Part shown: positions 48,417 to 57,178 of the stretch, piece after piece
Numbering within the stretch: the first letter of the stretch is position 1
Layout of the letters: each line of letters starts with the position of its first letter
From: Pleionea mediterranea
GTDB taxonomy: Bacteria; Pseudomonadota; Gammaproteobacteria; Enterobacterales; Kangiellaceae
DNA length: 64,000 bases
Direction: 5' to 3'
Assembly: GCF_003148745.1 (NCBI RefSeq)
Contig: NZ_QGGU01000003.1
Span: 248,001 to 312,000, forward strand
Made by a program: the position numbers and the translations under genes
Notes under the pieces: generated by a model
Told to the model about the DNA's origin: nothing
Databases searched by the model: none
What the model saw: the letters and a program-made list of their open reading frames with translations, nothing else

Positions 48417-49061
48417 TTAAGCCATAACAAGCGATTGAAACTCTTCACAGTTGATATTGAGTGGTGGCTTACTATCTTTAAGACAATACGCCACAAGCCC
48501 TCCGACAAGATTTAACATAAACCCATGAACGCTACGATGACGTGAATGCTCTATCTGAGTGACGTTTTTAAGCTGGTCATTGATAGTTTCAATAATAAAC
48601 CGCCTGGACAGCATAGCCTTATCCCATGCCGACAATAGCTTGGCTTTCATGTTTTTACGCACCTGGGTGATAAGTTCAACACCTTGCTCACGCAGATTGC
48701 TGGACAAGGCTTTACTGAGTATAGCCCTTGTCGCCATAGAGCTTGCCGCGCCACAACCATCTTGATGGGCTTTAATGATACTACCATCGATAAATAACCA
48801 TTCAGGATCATTGTCACAAGAAAGCGCTCGAAACAGTTTTTCTAGGACGCCTTTTTTCGACCATAAATTAAAGCGTCTGAATACCGTGCTCCACTGACCA
48901 AATTCCTCAGGCAAATTTCTCCAGGGAACGCCTGTTCTCATGCGGTATAGAATGCCTTCTAGTGTCATCCTATGCTCGTATTTATTGTACACTCGACCAC
49001 TATGAGTCATTAAAATTTTTAGTTGTTTCCAGGTGTTATTTGTTAGCATGAGTCTTGGCAT
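48417..49061 (-). pseudogene. Chimeric transposase ORF: IS5-type N-half, IS982-type C-half
   Basis: The open frame of 214 residues is a mosaic. Residues 1 to about 104 are the IS5-family N-terminal domain (LEGILYRMRTGVPWRNLPEE, WSTVFRRFNLWSKKG, WLFIDGSIIKAHQDGCGA). From about 118 to 206 it is the C-terminal end of an IS982 transposase (LREQGVELITQVRKNMK, RRFIIETINDQLKN, IEHSRHRSVHGFM). Between them, residues 105-115 are IS982 sequence read in the wrong frame: the alternative frame encodes GKLYGDKGY, the IS982 DDE-region motif, and a one-base insertion then returns to the ORF frame. Most of both catalytic domains is missing, so it is non-functional. Confidence 0.8.
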
Positions 49062-49202
49062 GATAAGTCAGGTGTGGTTGGTTTTTGGCGAAACAAATTA
49101 TACCTGAATATCATGCCTGCTTATTTTATAAGCAAAGATCAACACGCTCTAATCAGCATTAGCAATATGCTTCTTTTTTATTGGCTTAATATCCCTTAAA
49201 AG

Positions 49203-52097
49203 CTATGGGCGTAAGGACACCTTCAGATACCAGAATCTACCTTGTGGATCATACAACCCTGGCAAATAACTGTTTAAGTCACACTGTGTACACAACGGAG
49301 GGTCTTGATCAAACAGGTTTCTAGCACCCAGTGCAAAGTCAGCGTCCATACCAGCCAATTGAGTGTTATAGCCTAATTGGAAGTCAACATAGTAAGTTTC
49401 ATCCATAATATTCGTAGAGAATGAATCATCAACGCTACTAGGGTTCGAACAAAGGCCTAGGTTAGTTAAGCTATTTGCCGTACCATCCAAAAAGTCAGAG
49501 CAACTTTCATAAATTTTGGACATATATCGAACCGTAGTGCTTGCAGACCAGCTGTTGAGAGACCAATCTACAGTCAGGTCATATTTCCACTCAGGAATAG
49601 CGCGATCTGGATTACTACCAAACTCTTCACCGTCAAAATCACGACCAAAGAACGAATCTCTGTAATATTCAACAAAGGTATTTCGCCAGGTTATTCCTAA
49701 GCGGCCCCAGTCAAGTTCCTCGGTGGAAATGTTCAGCTTGAAATCTGTACCGGCAGTTTCAATGCCAGTTTTGTCGAGGTTTTGTAAACCATTTCCAAAA
49801 CTGGTAATTCCACCATTTCCTCCTCGAGCAATACCAAAACACTGCTCATCGTTGTTTAGCAAAACACAGTTATTTAACTGAGTTTGAGCATCAAGAGCTT
49901 GAATGGGGTTTTTAATTTCATGATCATAAAATGTTAACTCAAAACCAATGTTATTCCAGGTATTCGAGTTTCTGAACCAGTCTGGACTATACACAGCCCC
50001 CCAAGTGAAGCTTTCAGATTCTTCAGGATTTAATTGAGGGTTTCCACCGGTATTCACCGAAATTTGAGTTTGGCCTAGAGAGTCTAGTGCTTGAAAATCA
50101 ATGTTTGGCCAAATATCCAAGCATCTTTCTTGAACAGACGATGAGGCATTGACACAAGGATCGCTCATGCTTTGATCGTTTCTTGCACCTTCATTAAACA
50201 GCTCTCCAATGGATGGTGCGCGAAATCCTTCTGAAACTGTTGCTCGAAGAGACAACTCTTCTATTGGACGCCATAACACGCCAAACTTTGTCGTTGTTGC
50301 ATCAAAGCTTGTATTCGCTGAAGTATTGTACTCAGAACGACGAACCGCAGCAGATACTTCTAAATACTCAGCACCGCTAACACCTGAAAGTAAGGGGAAC
50401 TTAGTTTCTAAGAAATACTCGTCTACATCGTAGGAACCATTGGTTGGGCTTGCAGGAATCCCCATGGTTTCGCCACTAGCCGCTATCGCGTCTGGTTCAA
50501 AAAAGCCACTTTGAACACGATGTTCATAACCCGCAGCAAAACCAGCGTAGCCCGCAGGCATTTCAAATAACTCACCATTGATATTAGCGTTGAATAGTTG
50601 AATTTTATTTTGGCTAGCATCTTTTTGAGTAAAGGAAATGTAATCCAGCATTTGCTGTGAAATTGAATTACGACCAAAAATATTCAAAGGCACACATAAA
50701 GGATCTGCCTGACATTCCGACAATGGCCCTAATGCTCTTTTTATACGAGCCGCGTTAAGTGCACCGGTTTTAATCTGGCTGGCACGGTTTGTCCCCCATG
50801 ACATGGACACATCCCAATAATAAGCCGACTGCCCAGTATCGAAGGTTCCTTCCAAGCCAGTTGTAAAGTAATAGGTGTTTACATCCTGAGAATACTGACG
50901 CGGACCATTTTCAATGGGTCGACGGCCAGCAAATATGAAGTTATTTTCATCCAGTGTGACACCGAATGGATTGTAAGGATTAGTCACATCAATACTGACG
51001 GTATCAGCAATACCACCAGTGCCCGCATCAGGTCCTATGAAGATAGGCTCTGGTGCAGCCTGATTTTTTGAACGTCGGTTATTAAACATGGCCTGTGTAA
51101 ATAAAGTGACATCATTGCTTAAGTCATAAGTCGCACGAGTAAAAACATTTGTACGCTTACTTGGCGTTACATATAAGTTAAAGGCAGCATAATTGAATCG
51201 ATCATCGTCGGTGAAATCATGAAAATCCGAAGGGTAATTTAAATTCCCTGCATCGCCATTAGGGGTTGTACTAACCACATCACCGTTACCGTCAAAAAAT
51301 ACAAATCGCCCAAACGGTGTCGCGGAACTGCCACGGGTATTGCCGGTACCAAACAGAGGCTCAGTCGCAAGTGAGCGGTTTTGAGAGTAAACCACATTTT
51401 GATCCACATGGCTGAAACTGGTGACGATACTGTGGCGTGCGCCCGTTGCACCAAAAGTCATATCAAAACTGGTGGTTTCACCGTCTTCGATATCGGCGAT
51501 AAAGTCACCGAAGCCACCATATGAGGCGTTCATCTCCCAACCATTAACATCTTTACGAGTAATGATATTCACCACACCAGCTATCGCGTCTGAACCATAA
51601 ATGGATGACGCACCATCTTCGAGAACTTCAATGCGATCAACAATAGCCAAGGGCACTGTGTTTAAGTCAACGGAACTAGAAACACCACTGGCAGAAGAAC
51701 CACTGACCCAACGGCGACCATCAACTAAAACTAAGACTCGATCGGAACCTAGGTGACGCATGTCCACTTCTGCACCACCGGCACCAACACCACCACCATC
51801 GGATGGCATACCAAAGTTACCACTGCTGTTAAATCTGGTATTTAATGCCGCTCCTGAAGTGGACATTTTTTGCAACACATCAGCCACGGAAGTTAAACCT
51901 GTTTTAGCCAGGTCATCTCTGTCGAGTGTTAAAACAGGTGCATTACCTGCCGCTTGGGATTGACGAATTCTAGAACCTGTGACAATTACTTTTTCATCTT
52001 TCGCAGCATCGTCTTCGGCTGCGTAAACTGGTCTATCCAGTAGAGAAGAAAAAGCGAGTGGGATCAAGGCAAGCTTGAAGTGCTTTTTGGTAATCAT
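49203..52097 (-). CDS. TonB-dependent receptor
   Basis: 964-residue outer-membrane active transporter. Signal peptide about 1-26 (ending PVYA), TonB-box-like [12 protein letters not shown] just after it, then the plug domain ([38 protein letters not shown] and VVNIITRKD). A large beta-barrel with many Asn/Asp-rich loops and several cysteine pairs follows. The last strand ends [10 protein letters not shown]. The class (long plug beginning IVTGSRI) resembles receptors for peptides, polysaccharide fragments or other organic ligands; ligand unknown. GGGAG precedes the ATG. It is not in an operon with the neighbouring ApbE gene. Confidence 0.93.
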   Translation of the reverse strand: MITKKHFKLALIPLAFSSLLDRPVYAAEDDAAKDEKVIVTGSRIRQSQAAGNAPVLTLDRDDLAKTGLTSVADVLQKMSTSGAALNTRFNSSGNFGMPSDGGGVGAGGAEVDMRHLGSDRVLVLVDGRRWVSGSSASGVSSSVDLNTVPLAIVDRIEVLEDGASSIYGSDAIAGVVNIITRKDVNGWEMNASYGGFGDFIADIEDGETTSFDMTFGATGARHSIVTSFSHVDQNVVYSQNRSLATEPLFGTGNTRGSSATPFGRFVFFDGNGDVVSTTPNGDAGNLNYPSDFHDFTDDDRFNYAAFNLYVTPSKRTNVFTRATYDLSNDVTLFTQAMFNNRRSKNQAAPEPIFIGPDAGTGGIADTVSIDVTNPYNPFGVTLDENNFIFAGRRPIENGPRQYSQDVNTYYFTTGLEGTFDTGQSAYYWDVSMSWGTNRASQIKTGALNAARIKRALGPLSECQADPLCVPLNIFGRNSISQQMLDYISFTQKDASQNKIQLFNANINGELFEMPAGYAGFAAGYEHRVQSGFFEPDAIAASGETMGIPASPTNGSYDVDEYFLETKFPLLSGVSGAEYLEVSAAVRRSEYNTSANTSFDATTTKFGVLWRPIEELSLRATVSEGFRAPSIGELFNEGARNDQSMSDPCVNASSSVQERCLDIWPNIDFQALDSLGQTQISVNTGGNPQLNPEESESFTWGAVYSPDWFRNSNTWNNIGFELTFYDHEIKNPIQALDAQTQLNNCVLLNNDEQCFGIARGGNGGITSFGNGLQNLDKTGIETAGTDFKLNISTEELDWGRLGITWRNTFVEYYRDSFFGRDFDGEEFGSNPDRAIPEWKYDLTVDWSLNSWSASTTVRYMSKIYESCSDFLDGTANSLTNLGLCSNPSSVDDSFSTNIMDETYYVDFQLGYNTQLAGMDADFALGARNLFDQDPPLCTQCDLNSYLPGLYDPQGRFWYLKVSLRP

Positions 52098-52293
52098 AAG
52101 GATTAACTCCCTTTTTGTTTGTTTTTTTTGAGTTAATACTTGTCTAATACATCGCTACTCAAGGTAGATTTAGCAAGTATTCTGCTACGTAACCTTACCC
52201 TAAAATAATTTTATTGAAAACTTGTTTAGGTTCTCAGTTGGAGATGAGCTTAGATGTTCTGAAATTCAAGTAAAGTAGAATAAAAAAGAATGT

Positions 52294-53259
52294 TTAATTG
52301 GCCATTAAATCACTGGAGTAAAATAACTTTCCATTATTGTTAATGATGATTGCTGAGACATCATCAAGACTATTGATAAGTGCAAGTCCCTTCTCTGCAC
52401 CAAGCACAAAAACGGATGTTGATAATGCATCAGCTGTTATTGAATCGTTAGCAATTACCGTTACACTGATACTTTGTTTTGATGAGCGTCCCGTAGATGG
52501 ATCAATAATGTGATGTATTCGCTCATCATTATGAATAAAAAAGCGCTCGTAATCACCTGATGTTGAAATAGCGACGTTCTCTGCTGGCAACTGTGTTAAA
52601 ACTTTATTCTCTTGTCTAGGATGCTGAATTCCAATTGACCAGAGTCGTCCACGCTTATCGCCTAATAACCGACTGTCACCGCCAGCTTGAACAAACGCGT
52701 GAGAAACATCAGCCTTCTTTAATAGTTCAATGCATTTATCCACCGCATAACCTTTTGCAATTCCACCTAAATCGACTTTTACATCTGGCTTTTTAAACGC
52801 AATGGTGTTGTGGGTGTCATCTAAAACTAGACTTCGATAATTAATGAGTGTTTTAGTGCTTTCAATAATTGCATCGGATGGAAATTTATTATCGCGGTAA
52901 TCATAATAAAATCCAACGCTTGCAAAAGTAATATCAAAAGCACCGTCACTGAGTGTTGAAAAATGAACCGATTGTTTAACGACATCAAACAATTCATAAG
53001 AGACTTTTACAGCTTGCTCGCCCGCTAATTTATTAAGCTGGGATAATTGACTCGATTCAATATAAGGACTCATTAACTGATCAATACGATTCATTTCATC
53101 AACGACGGATTGAATCAGTTTATTTGCCCGTTGCTCATCAGGTTCCCATAACTCAACTTTAGCCTGAGTGCCCATAACGTCAAAGCTGTGCTTGTGCCAG
53201 TTAGCATAGACATTACTCAACATGCCTGTCAGCAACAGAGCCAGTAGATACTTAATCAT
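52294..53259 (-). CDS. apbE: FAD:protein FMN transferase ApbE
   Basis: 321 residues from the ATG at 53259 (an in-frame TTG at 53271 is less likely). The N-terminus is an export signal (about 1-18) with no lipobox. ApbE motifs are all there: DLGGIAKGYAVDKC, the GGD site, STSGDYERFF, HHIIDPSTGR and the magnesium-binding TADALSTSVFVLG. The enzyme attaches FMN to a Thr/Ser of periplasmic flavoproteins. It starts 21 bases after the AgmX/TonB gene and is probably the last gene of that operon. No protein in the window with an FMN-acceptor domain was recognised. Confidence 0.9.
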   Translation of the reverse strand: MIKYLLALLLTGMLSNVYANWHKHSFDVMGTQAKVELWEPDEQRANKLIQSVVDEMNRIDQLMSPYIESSQLSQLNKLAGEQAVKVSYELFDVVKQSVHFSTLSDGAFDITFASVGFYYDYRDNKFPSDAIIESTKTLINYRSLVLDDTHNTIAFKKPDVKVDLGGIAKGYAVDKCIELLKKADVSHAFVQAGGDSRLLGDKRGRLWSIGIQHPRQENKVLTQLPAENVAISTSGDYERFFIHNDERIHHIIDPSTGRSSKQSISVTVIANDSITADALSTSVFVLGAEKGLALINSLDDVSAIIINNNGKLFYSSDLMAN

Positions 53260-53280
53260 AATAAAACTCAAAAAGGTAAA

Positions 53281-54267
53281 TTATTGGGGAGCAAACACAA
53301 CAGGGTAATTTCCTTCCCAAACAGCCACATTCATAGCGCCAAAATCAAGGCGTTTAATGGCAAACACCAGTCGTTTTTCAAGCTTAGGATCGTTTAGTTG
53401 ACTGCTGACAATTGAAACATTCGATACATTACCTGATGGTTCAATTCTCAACTTAAAGACTACAGTGCCTTGCAGAGAAGGATTTTTTCTTAACGCTCGA
53501 TTATAGGCGGTAAAAATTCGACCTTGATTTCTATCAAATGTCAGCTGAATATTCTCACTGGTTCGAACGCTACCTTTTCCACTTGAAGATTTTGACTTTG
53601 CTTTCGCAGCAACACCTTTTATTTTACTGGTAACCGCTGTTGTTCCTTTGCCTTTTAATGCACCACCGCCACCTTGACTAGTACTGGCTTTAGAAACATT
53701 GATTCCGCCACTGTCAGCCATTGCCGAGTCACCAATAATTTCTCGAGTGGCCTCTGTTTCGGTAGTACCAGCCGTTGTTAAATTAGTATCTTCGGTCAGC
53801 TGAGTAACTGTTTCACTGTCTCTTAAGTCTGCGAACACATCAAACACAGCGGCTTTTTCTTTTGCAACTTCTTTCGCAGATTTGCTGTCGGGTTGTTTTG
53901 CAATTTCTTCCGGTTCGGGCGTTGGCTCAGGTTCTTCTGGCTTTTTCTCTTCCGGCTTTTTCTCTTCAGGTTCTTCTTTTGGCTCTTCTTTCGGAAGCTC
54001 TGGTTCAACCGGTGGAGGCTTTACTTTTTTCTGCTCTAGTACCAACTTCACTAAGCGATCAGGCACTTTATTGATTACCCGAACATCTTTTGGAACATCG
54101 ATCCATGGAATAATCACACCAAAAATCAGGCAAACGATTAATATCGAAATGACTATTTTTCGAAATCGTTTTGATTCCTGCTCTGGTTGCTCCCAGGCCA
54201 ACATCATTTCAACCTGAGGATAGCGACTGGAAATAACCTGATTTTTTAATCGTGGAGCATTCATCAT
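53281..54267 (-). CDS. AgmX/PglI C-terminal domain (TonB-like) protein
   Basis: 328 residues with a TonB-like plan: short cytoplasmic N-terminus, one transmembrane helix (about 38-55, VVISILIVCLIFGVIIPW-like), then a Pro/Glu/Lys-rich periplasmic spacer (about 70-130, repeats of PEEKKPEE). A Gly/Ser/Lys-rich region follows, and a C-terminal AgmX/PglI domain (about 235-325: GRIFTAYNRALRKNPSLQGT, FKLRIEPSGNVSNVSIVSS). Such proteins work with TolQR-type motors, for example in the Myxococcus gliding machine. It starts one base after the second ExbD stop. Confidence 0.88.
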   Translation of the reverse strand: MMNAPRLKNQVISSRYPQVEMMLAWEQPEQESKRFRKIVISILIVCLIFGVIIPWIDVPKDVRVINKVPDRLVKLVLEQKKVKPPPVEPELPKEEPKEEPEEKKPEEKKPEEPEPTPEPEEIAKQPDSKSAKEVAKEKAAVFDVFADLRDSETVTQLTEDTNLTTAGTTETEATREIIGDSAMADSGGINVSKASTSQGGGGALKGKGTTAVTSKIKGVAAKAKSKSSSGKGSVRTSENIQLTFDRNQGRIFTAYNRALRKNPSLQGTVVFKLRIEPSGNVSNVSIVSSQLNDPKLEKRLVFAIKRLDFGAMNVAVWEGNYPVVFAPQ

Positions 54268-54777
54268 TTACTCCGAGATTGATTCTTTATCTGACTTTTT
54301 GACAACCGCCAGAGAAATATCTTTGTAATTGGTTTCGCTCAAGGTATACAAAATACGTTTCAGCAGTTTATAAGGAATTTCTTTGTCACCCATTATAGTA
54401 ACAGCGCCAGGCTCTTCCGGCTCAGTAGAAATAGACAGTCGCTGTGCAAGCTGACGCTCAAGCTCTTGCTTTAAACCTGAAATAATATTGCTATCACTTT
54501 CAATTATTTCGGATGCCGTTGCGACTTTACGACCTTGTACAATTAAATTGTCGTTGTTCACCATAATCAACAAGGTCTCTTCCGGTAATTGTTGCGATGA
54601 TGATTTAGGTAATTGCACAGATTTTGTTGACGGTAATTGTTCCACGGTCGATGAATTAACCAGTAAAAAGAAAACCAGAATGGTAAAAATATCCATCAAT
54701 GAAACCAGGTGAAGCGCGCCTTTTCCATATCGTTTATGGTGACGCTCCATACGCTTGGCTCGAGCAGAAAGTTTCAT
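54268..54777 (-). CDS. ExbD/TolR family protein, canonical Asp form
   Basis: 169 residues: cytoplasmic basic N-terminus, one transmembrane helix about 24-42 with the proton-relay aspartate Asp29 (LVSLMDIFTILVFFLLV), and a periplasmic domain with the usual ExbD beta-alpha fold (TLLIMVNNDNLIVQGR, IPYKLLKRILYTLSE). It overlaps the preceding ExbD gene by four bases. It is one of two ExbD-like subunits paired with a single ExbB-like protein. Confidence 0.9.
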   Translation of the reverse strand: MKLSARAKRMERHHKRYGKGALHLVSLMDIFTILVFFLLVNSSTVEQLPSTKSVQLPKSSSQQLPEETLLIMVNNDNLIVQGRKVATASEIIESDSNIISGLKQELERQLAQRLSISTEPEEPGAVTIMGDKEIPYKLLKRILYTLSETNYKDISLAVVKKSDKESISE

Positions 54778-55319
54778 TGACTTGTCCCTCCGCCAGATTG
54801 CGAAGAAACATTAGCCGGTGCGCTACCAATAGAAATATCCGGAAAGAGTTCGCCAAATACAATCGTTTTATTGTTATCGGATTCCTGCTCTGTTTTAACT
54901 AATCGAACCGCGTCCATAGTTTGAATCAATACATCGTACTCAATATTTTCTTCCAGCAATAACGTTATTGCAGTTTCATCTTTAAAGTCAGGGTTAGCTT
55001 TAATAGTTTGTAACGACTCGTTTAGCTTATTGAAATCATAACCTTGCTCGGTATTCTCGATGGTAATAAAACCACCAGAACTGCGTTCAGCAATTTCCAG
55101 TCGATTCTCTCGAACAATCACTTCAAGTGCTTTTTCAGGCTCATCAGCTTTTGTCGGGGGTGCGCCAGTACCCGGTAAATTTAGATTTAAAATAGATACT
55201 TGAGAAAACACTGCCGTAATCAACAGAAACGGAACCAGTACCACCATTAAGTTCATAAAGGCAGTAATGTTAAGATCGGCATTAACTTCTCTTGATCGCT
55301 TAGCCCGGCGCTGCCACAT
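54774..55319 (-). CDS. ExbD/TolR-like protein with Asn in place of the relay Asp
   Basis: 181 residues. The transmembrane segment at about 19-40 reads ITAFMNLMVVLVPFLLITAV. Alignment by eye with ExbD/TolR puts Asn23 exactly where the essential protonatable Asp sits. The periplasmic part (about 60-160) keeps the ExbD character (ALEVIVRENRLEIAER, LLLEENIEYDVLIQTMDAVR). It overlaps the next ExbD gene (ATGA) and follows ExbB by 14 bases. A structural, non-proton-carrying partner in a mixed ExbD dimer is the simplest reading. Confidence 0.88.
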   Translation of the reverse strand: MWQRRAKRSREVNADLNITAFMNLMVVLVPFLLITAVFSQVSILNLNLPGTGAPPTKADEPEKALEVIVRENRLEIAERSSGGFITIENTEQGYDFNKLNESLQTIKANPDFKDETAITLLLEENIEYDVLIQTMDAVRLVKTEQESDNNKTIVFGELFPDISIGSAPANVSSQSGGGTSQ

Positions 55320-55333
55320 ATCAGTCTCCTAGA

Positions 55334-56086
55334 TTACGCTTGTGGCTTTACTGCAGCTTTTGCAGCAGGACGTGTTTTTGAGCTTTCAATTGGCTTTGCG
55401 GCACGGATGACATTCACGAATTTCACCGATGCCATCTCAAGACTATCAATAATTTCCGTGGTTTTAGTTTGCAGAAAAGTAAACGACAACAATAATGGGA
55501 TCGCAGCCATCAGACCAAATGCCGTTGTATTCATCGCCACAGATATACTGGCCGATAATAAGTTGGCTTTTTCTGAAGGATCAACATTTGCTACAGCGGT
55601 AAATGCAGCAATCAAACCCAGTATTGTTCCTAATAAGCCCAGCAAAGTCGCTATATTTGCAAAGGTCGCCAGATACTGTGTTCGCTTCTCAAGCCTCGGC
55701 ATGATCTCCATTAGCCCTTCTTCCATTGCCATTTCGAGATCGTCGTGACGACGACCCTGGCCAAACTTACTAAGTCCGTAGGCTAAAATACGGCCCAGAG
55801 CAGCATTTGAGGTTGATGCAACATTTAAAGCCTGACGAAAATCCCCTTTATTCAAAAGGGGTAATAACTTCTTCCAGACCTGCTGGTTTTTTGACTTTAC
55901 CAGCTGCAAGTAAATATAACGCTCTACTGCAATAGCAACACCCAACGCCATCACTATCAGTATCGGATACATAAAAGCACCACCTTCCTGGAAAAACTCC
56001 ACGACGGTCATGATAAACCCTTTTTCTTCTACCGGCGCAGCGGTCGTTGCACTCTGTGCAAGCGCAAATATAGCCAACCCCTTCAT
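55334..56086 (-). CDS. MotA/TolQ/ExbB proton channel family protein
   Basis: 250 residues with three transmembrane helices (about 37-55, 140-165, 182-205), the MotA/TolQ/ExbB layout. The conserved second-helix segment is ATLLGLLGTILGLIAAF, and the third has SISVAMNTTAFGLMAAIPLLL. An Ala/Lys-rich tail follows. It is the stator-forming pentamer subunit of a proton-driven motor. It is preceded by a 97-base gap, the largest in the cluster, which might hold an internal promoter. Confidence 0.92.
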   Translation of the reverse strand: MKGLAIFALAQSATTAAPVEEKGFIMTVVEFFQEGGAFMYPILIVMALGVAIAVERYIYLQLVKSKNQQVWKKLLPLLNKGDFRQALNVASTSNAALGRILAYGLSKFGQGRRHDDLEMAMEEGLMEIMPRLEKRTQYLATFANIATLLGLLGTILGLIAAFTAVANVDPSEKANLLSASISVAMNTTAFGLMAAIPLLLSFTFLQTKTTEIIDSLEMASVKFVNVIRAAKPIESSKTRPAAKAAVKPQA

Positions 56087-56183
56087 ATCTAATGCTCCGT
56101 TTGTTTTACCGTTAAACTAAACAATCAAGTATATAGCAGCTATGCCAATTGTTAAGGCGCAAGCTGTAAATTTGAGATAAACA

Positions 56184-56513
56184 TCACTGTTCAATTGGTT
56201 TTTGAGATTCTGAACCTTGATGCAACTGCTGATAAAGTTTTATTTTTCGCTGAAAAACATGTTTCTCTACAGGACCGTAAACTTCATCAACAATCCGCCC
56301 CTGTATCGGTGACACAACATTCTCGGGCCCTTTTTTCCAGGGCACTATATACAACACGTTAGGCAGCTCTTGATTGCCTTTGATGGTTAAACCAAGCTGC
56401 GAATTTTCAACCACTGTTGTTGCCCCTTCCGAGCTGTCACTTTCCGCAGCATTTATGGATAGGTGAAAGAAACAGACAAAAATAATACCCATCAACCGAT
56501 TGATTGTACGCAT
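56184..56513 (-). CDS. Small conserved secreted protein of the ExbBD-TPR cluster
   Basis: 109 residues, signal peptide about 1-22 (ending INA). The centre has a distinctive block, LTIKGNQELPNVLYIVPWKK, followed by IQGRIVDEVYGPVEKHVF. I have the impression this ELPxVLYIVPWK block is conserved in proteins beside similar gene clusters, but could not check it. There are no cysteines and no membrane segment after cleavage, so it is probably periplasmic. The ATG shares a base with the previous stop (TAATG). Confidence 0.75.
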   Translation of the reverse strand: MRTINRLMGIIFVCFFHLSINAAESDSSEGATTVVENSQLGLTIKGNQELPNVLYIVPWKKGPENVVSPIQGRIVDEVYGPVEKHVFQRKIKLYQQLHQGSESQKPIEQ

Positions 56514-57178
56514 TACTGACTCTCCTGCGGCATTCGCCGTTTTAAATCAATGATCCAGTTTTCAACTTTTTCATCTGCGTTAACAATGTTTAAATACTGT
56601 TCAAATGAAGTCAAAGCTAGGGTCAAATTCTGTAAGTATAAGTCGGCTAAAATCCCCAGGTTTAAATAAGGTTTAGGGTAATCTGGGGCAACCTGAATAG
56701 CTTTTTCATAAGCCAGTTTTGCCGAGTCAAAATCACCGGTAATTCGATAAATAACCCCTTTCATATTAAGAGCTGGGGGGTATTCGTTTCTAACCTCTAA
56801 TGCAGCTGAAACACTGTCTAATGCGAGGTCATGATTATTTTGCTTTAACGCAATAATGGCAATATTCATATCCACTTGCGGATAATTGGGAAACTGTTTC
56901 TTTGCGTCAGACAATACATTCAATGCAGAATCATATTGTTCCGATTGTACCAATTGCTGAGCCTCTATTAATAATTGACTTAGCGCATCTGGCAAAGGTT
57001 CATTGATATAATATTCGCCTTGTGCCAACTGATTTTTGACCGCTTGTTCTTGCGCAATGGCGGTAGCTTCTTTCGATGACTGAGTGGCACAAGAACACAA
57101 CAAACCGATAAATGTAATCTTCGCGAGAAATCTTAACACCCGATGCTTTTTCATCATTAATTCTAAAAAGCATTTCAT
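56513..57178 (-). CDS. TPR lipoprotein
   Basis: 221 residues from the ATG at 57178, chosen because it overlaps the upstream stop (ATGA) and GGAGGA lies nine bases before it; an alternative Met is residue 9. Lipobox LCSC with Cys30. At least four TPR units follow (for example YDSALNVLSDAKKQFPNYPQ, PALNMKGVIYRITGDFDSAK, PYLNLGILADLYLQN). It is reminiscent of the small TPR lipoprotein AglT/GltE of the myxobacterial gliding machine, by context. Confidence 0.85.
   Translation of the reverse strand: MKCFLELMMKKHRVLRFLAKITFIGLLCSCATQSSKEATAIAQEQAVKNQLAQGEYYINEPLPDALSQLLIEAQQLVQSEQYDSALNVLSDAKKQFPNYPQVDMNIAIIALKQNNHDLALDSVSAALEVRNEYPPALNMKGVIYRITGDFDSAKLAYEKAIQVAPDYPKPYLNLGILADLYLQNLTLALTSFEQYLNIVNADEKVENWIIDLKRRMPQESQ

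Larger units (their letters stand above)
48140..49150. mobile_element. Nested remnants of three IS families
   Basis: The segment contains an IS481-like N-terminal fragment (48140 to about 48399, plus), an IS982-like C-terminal fragment (about 48400-48748, minus) and an IS5-like N-terminal fragment (about 48750-49061, minus). The AACCTCAGATCGG at 48403-48415 may be the outer end of the IS982 piece, and the AGAGCGTGTTGATC (minus strand, 49150-49137) may be the IS5 end; both boundaries are guesses. No pair of matching terminal repeats was found, so the block is probably immobile. Confidence 0.65.

Noticed and set aside
48417-49061. Intact IS5 transposase
   Set aside because: Only the N-terminal half is IS5; the rest is IS982 and catalytic regions of both are missing.
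53862-54217. Ser/Gly- and Leu-rich ORFs antisense to the AgmX protein
   Set aside because: They mirror the Glu/Lys/Pro-rich spacer of the AgmX gene and have no independent start signals.
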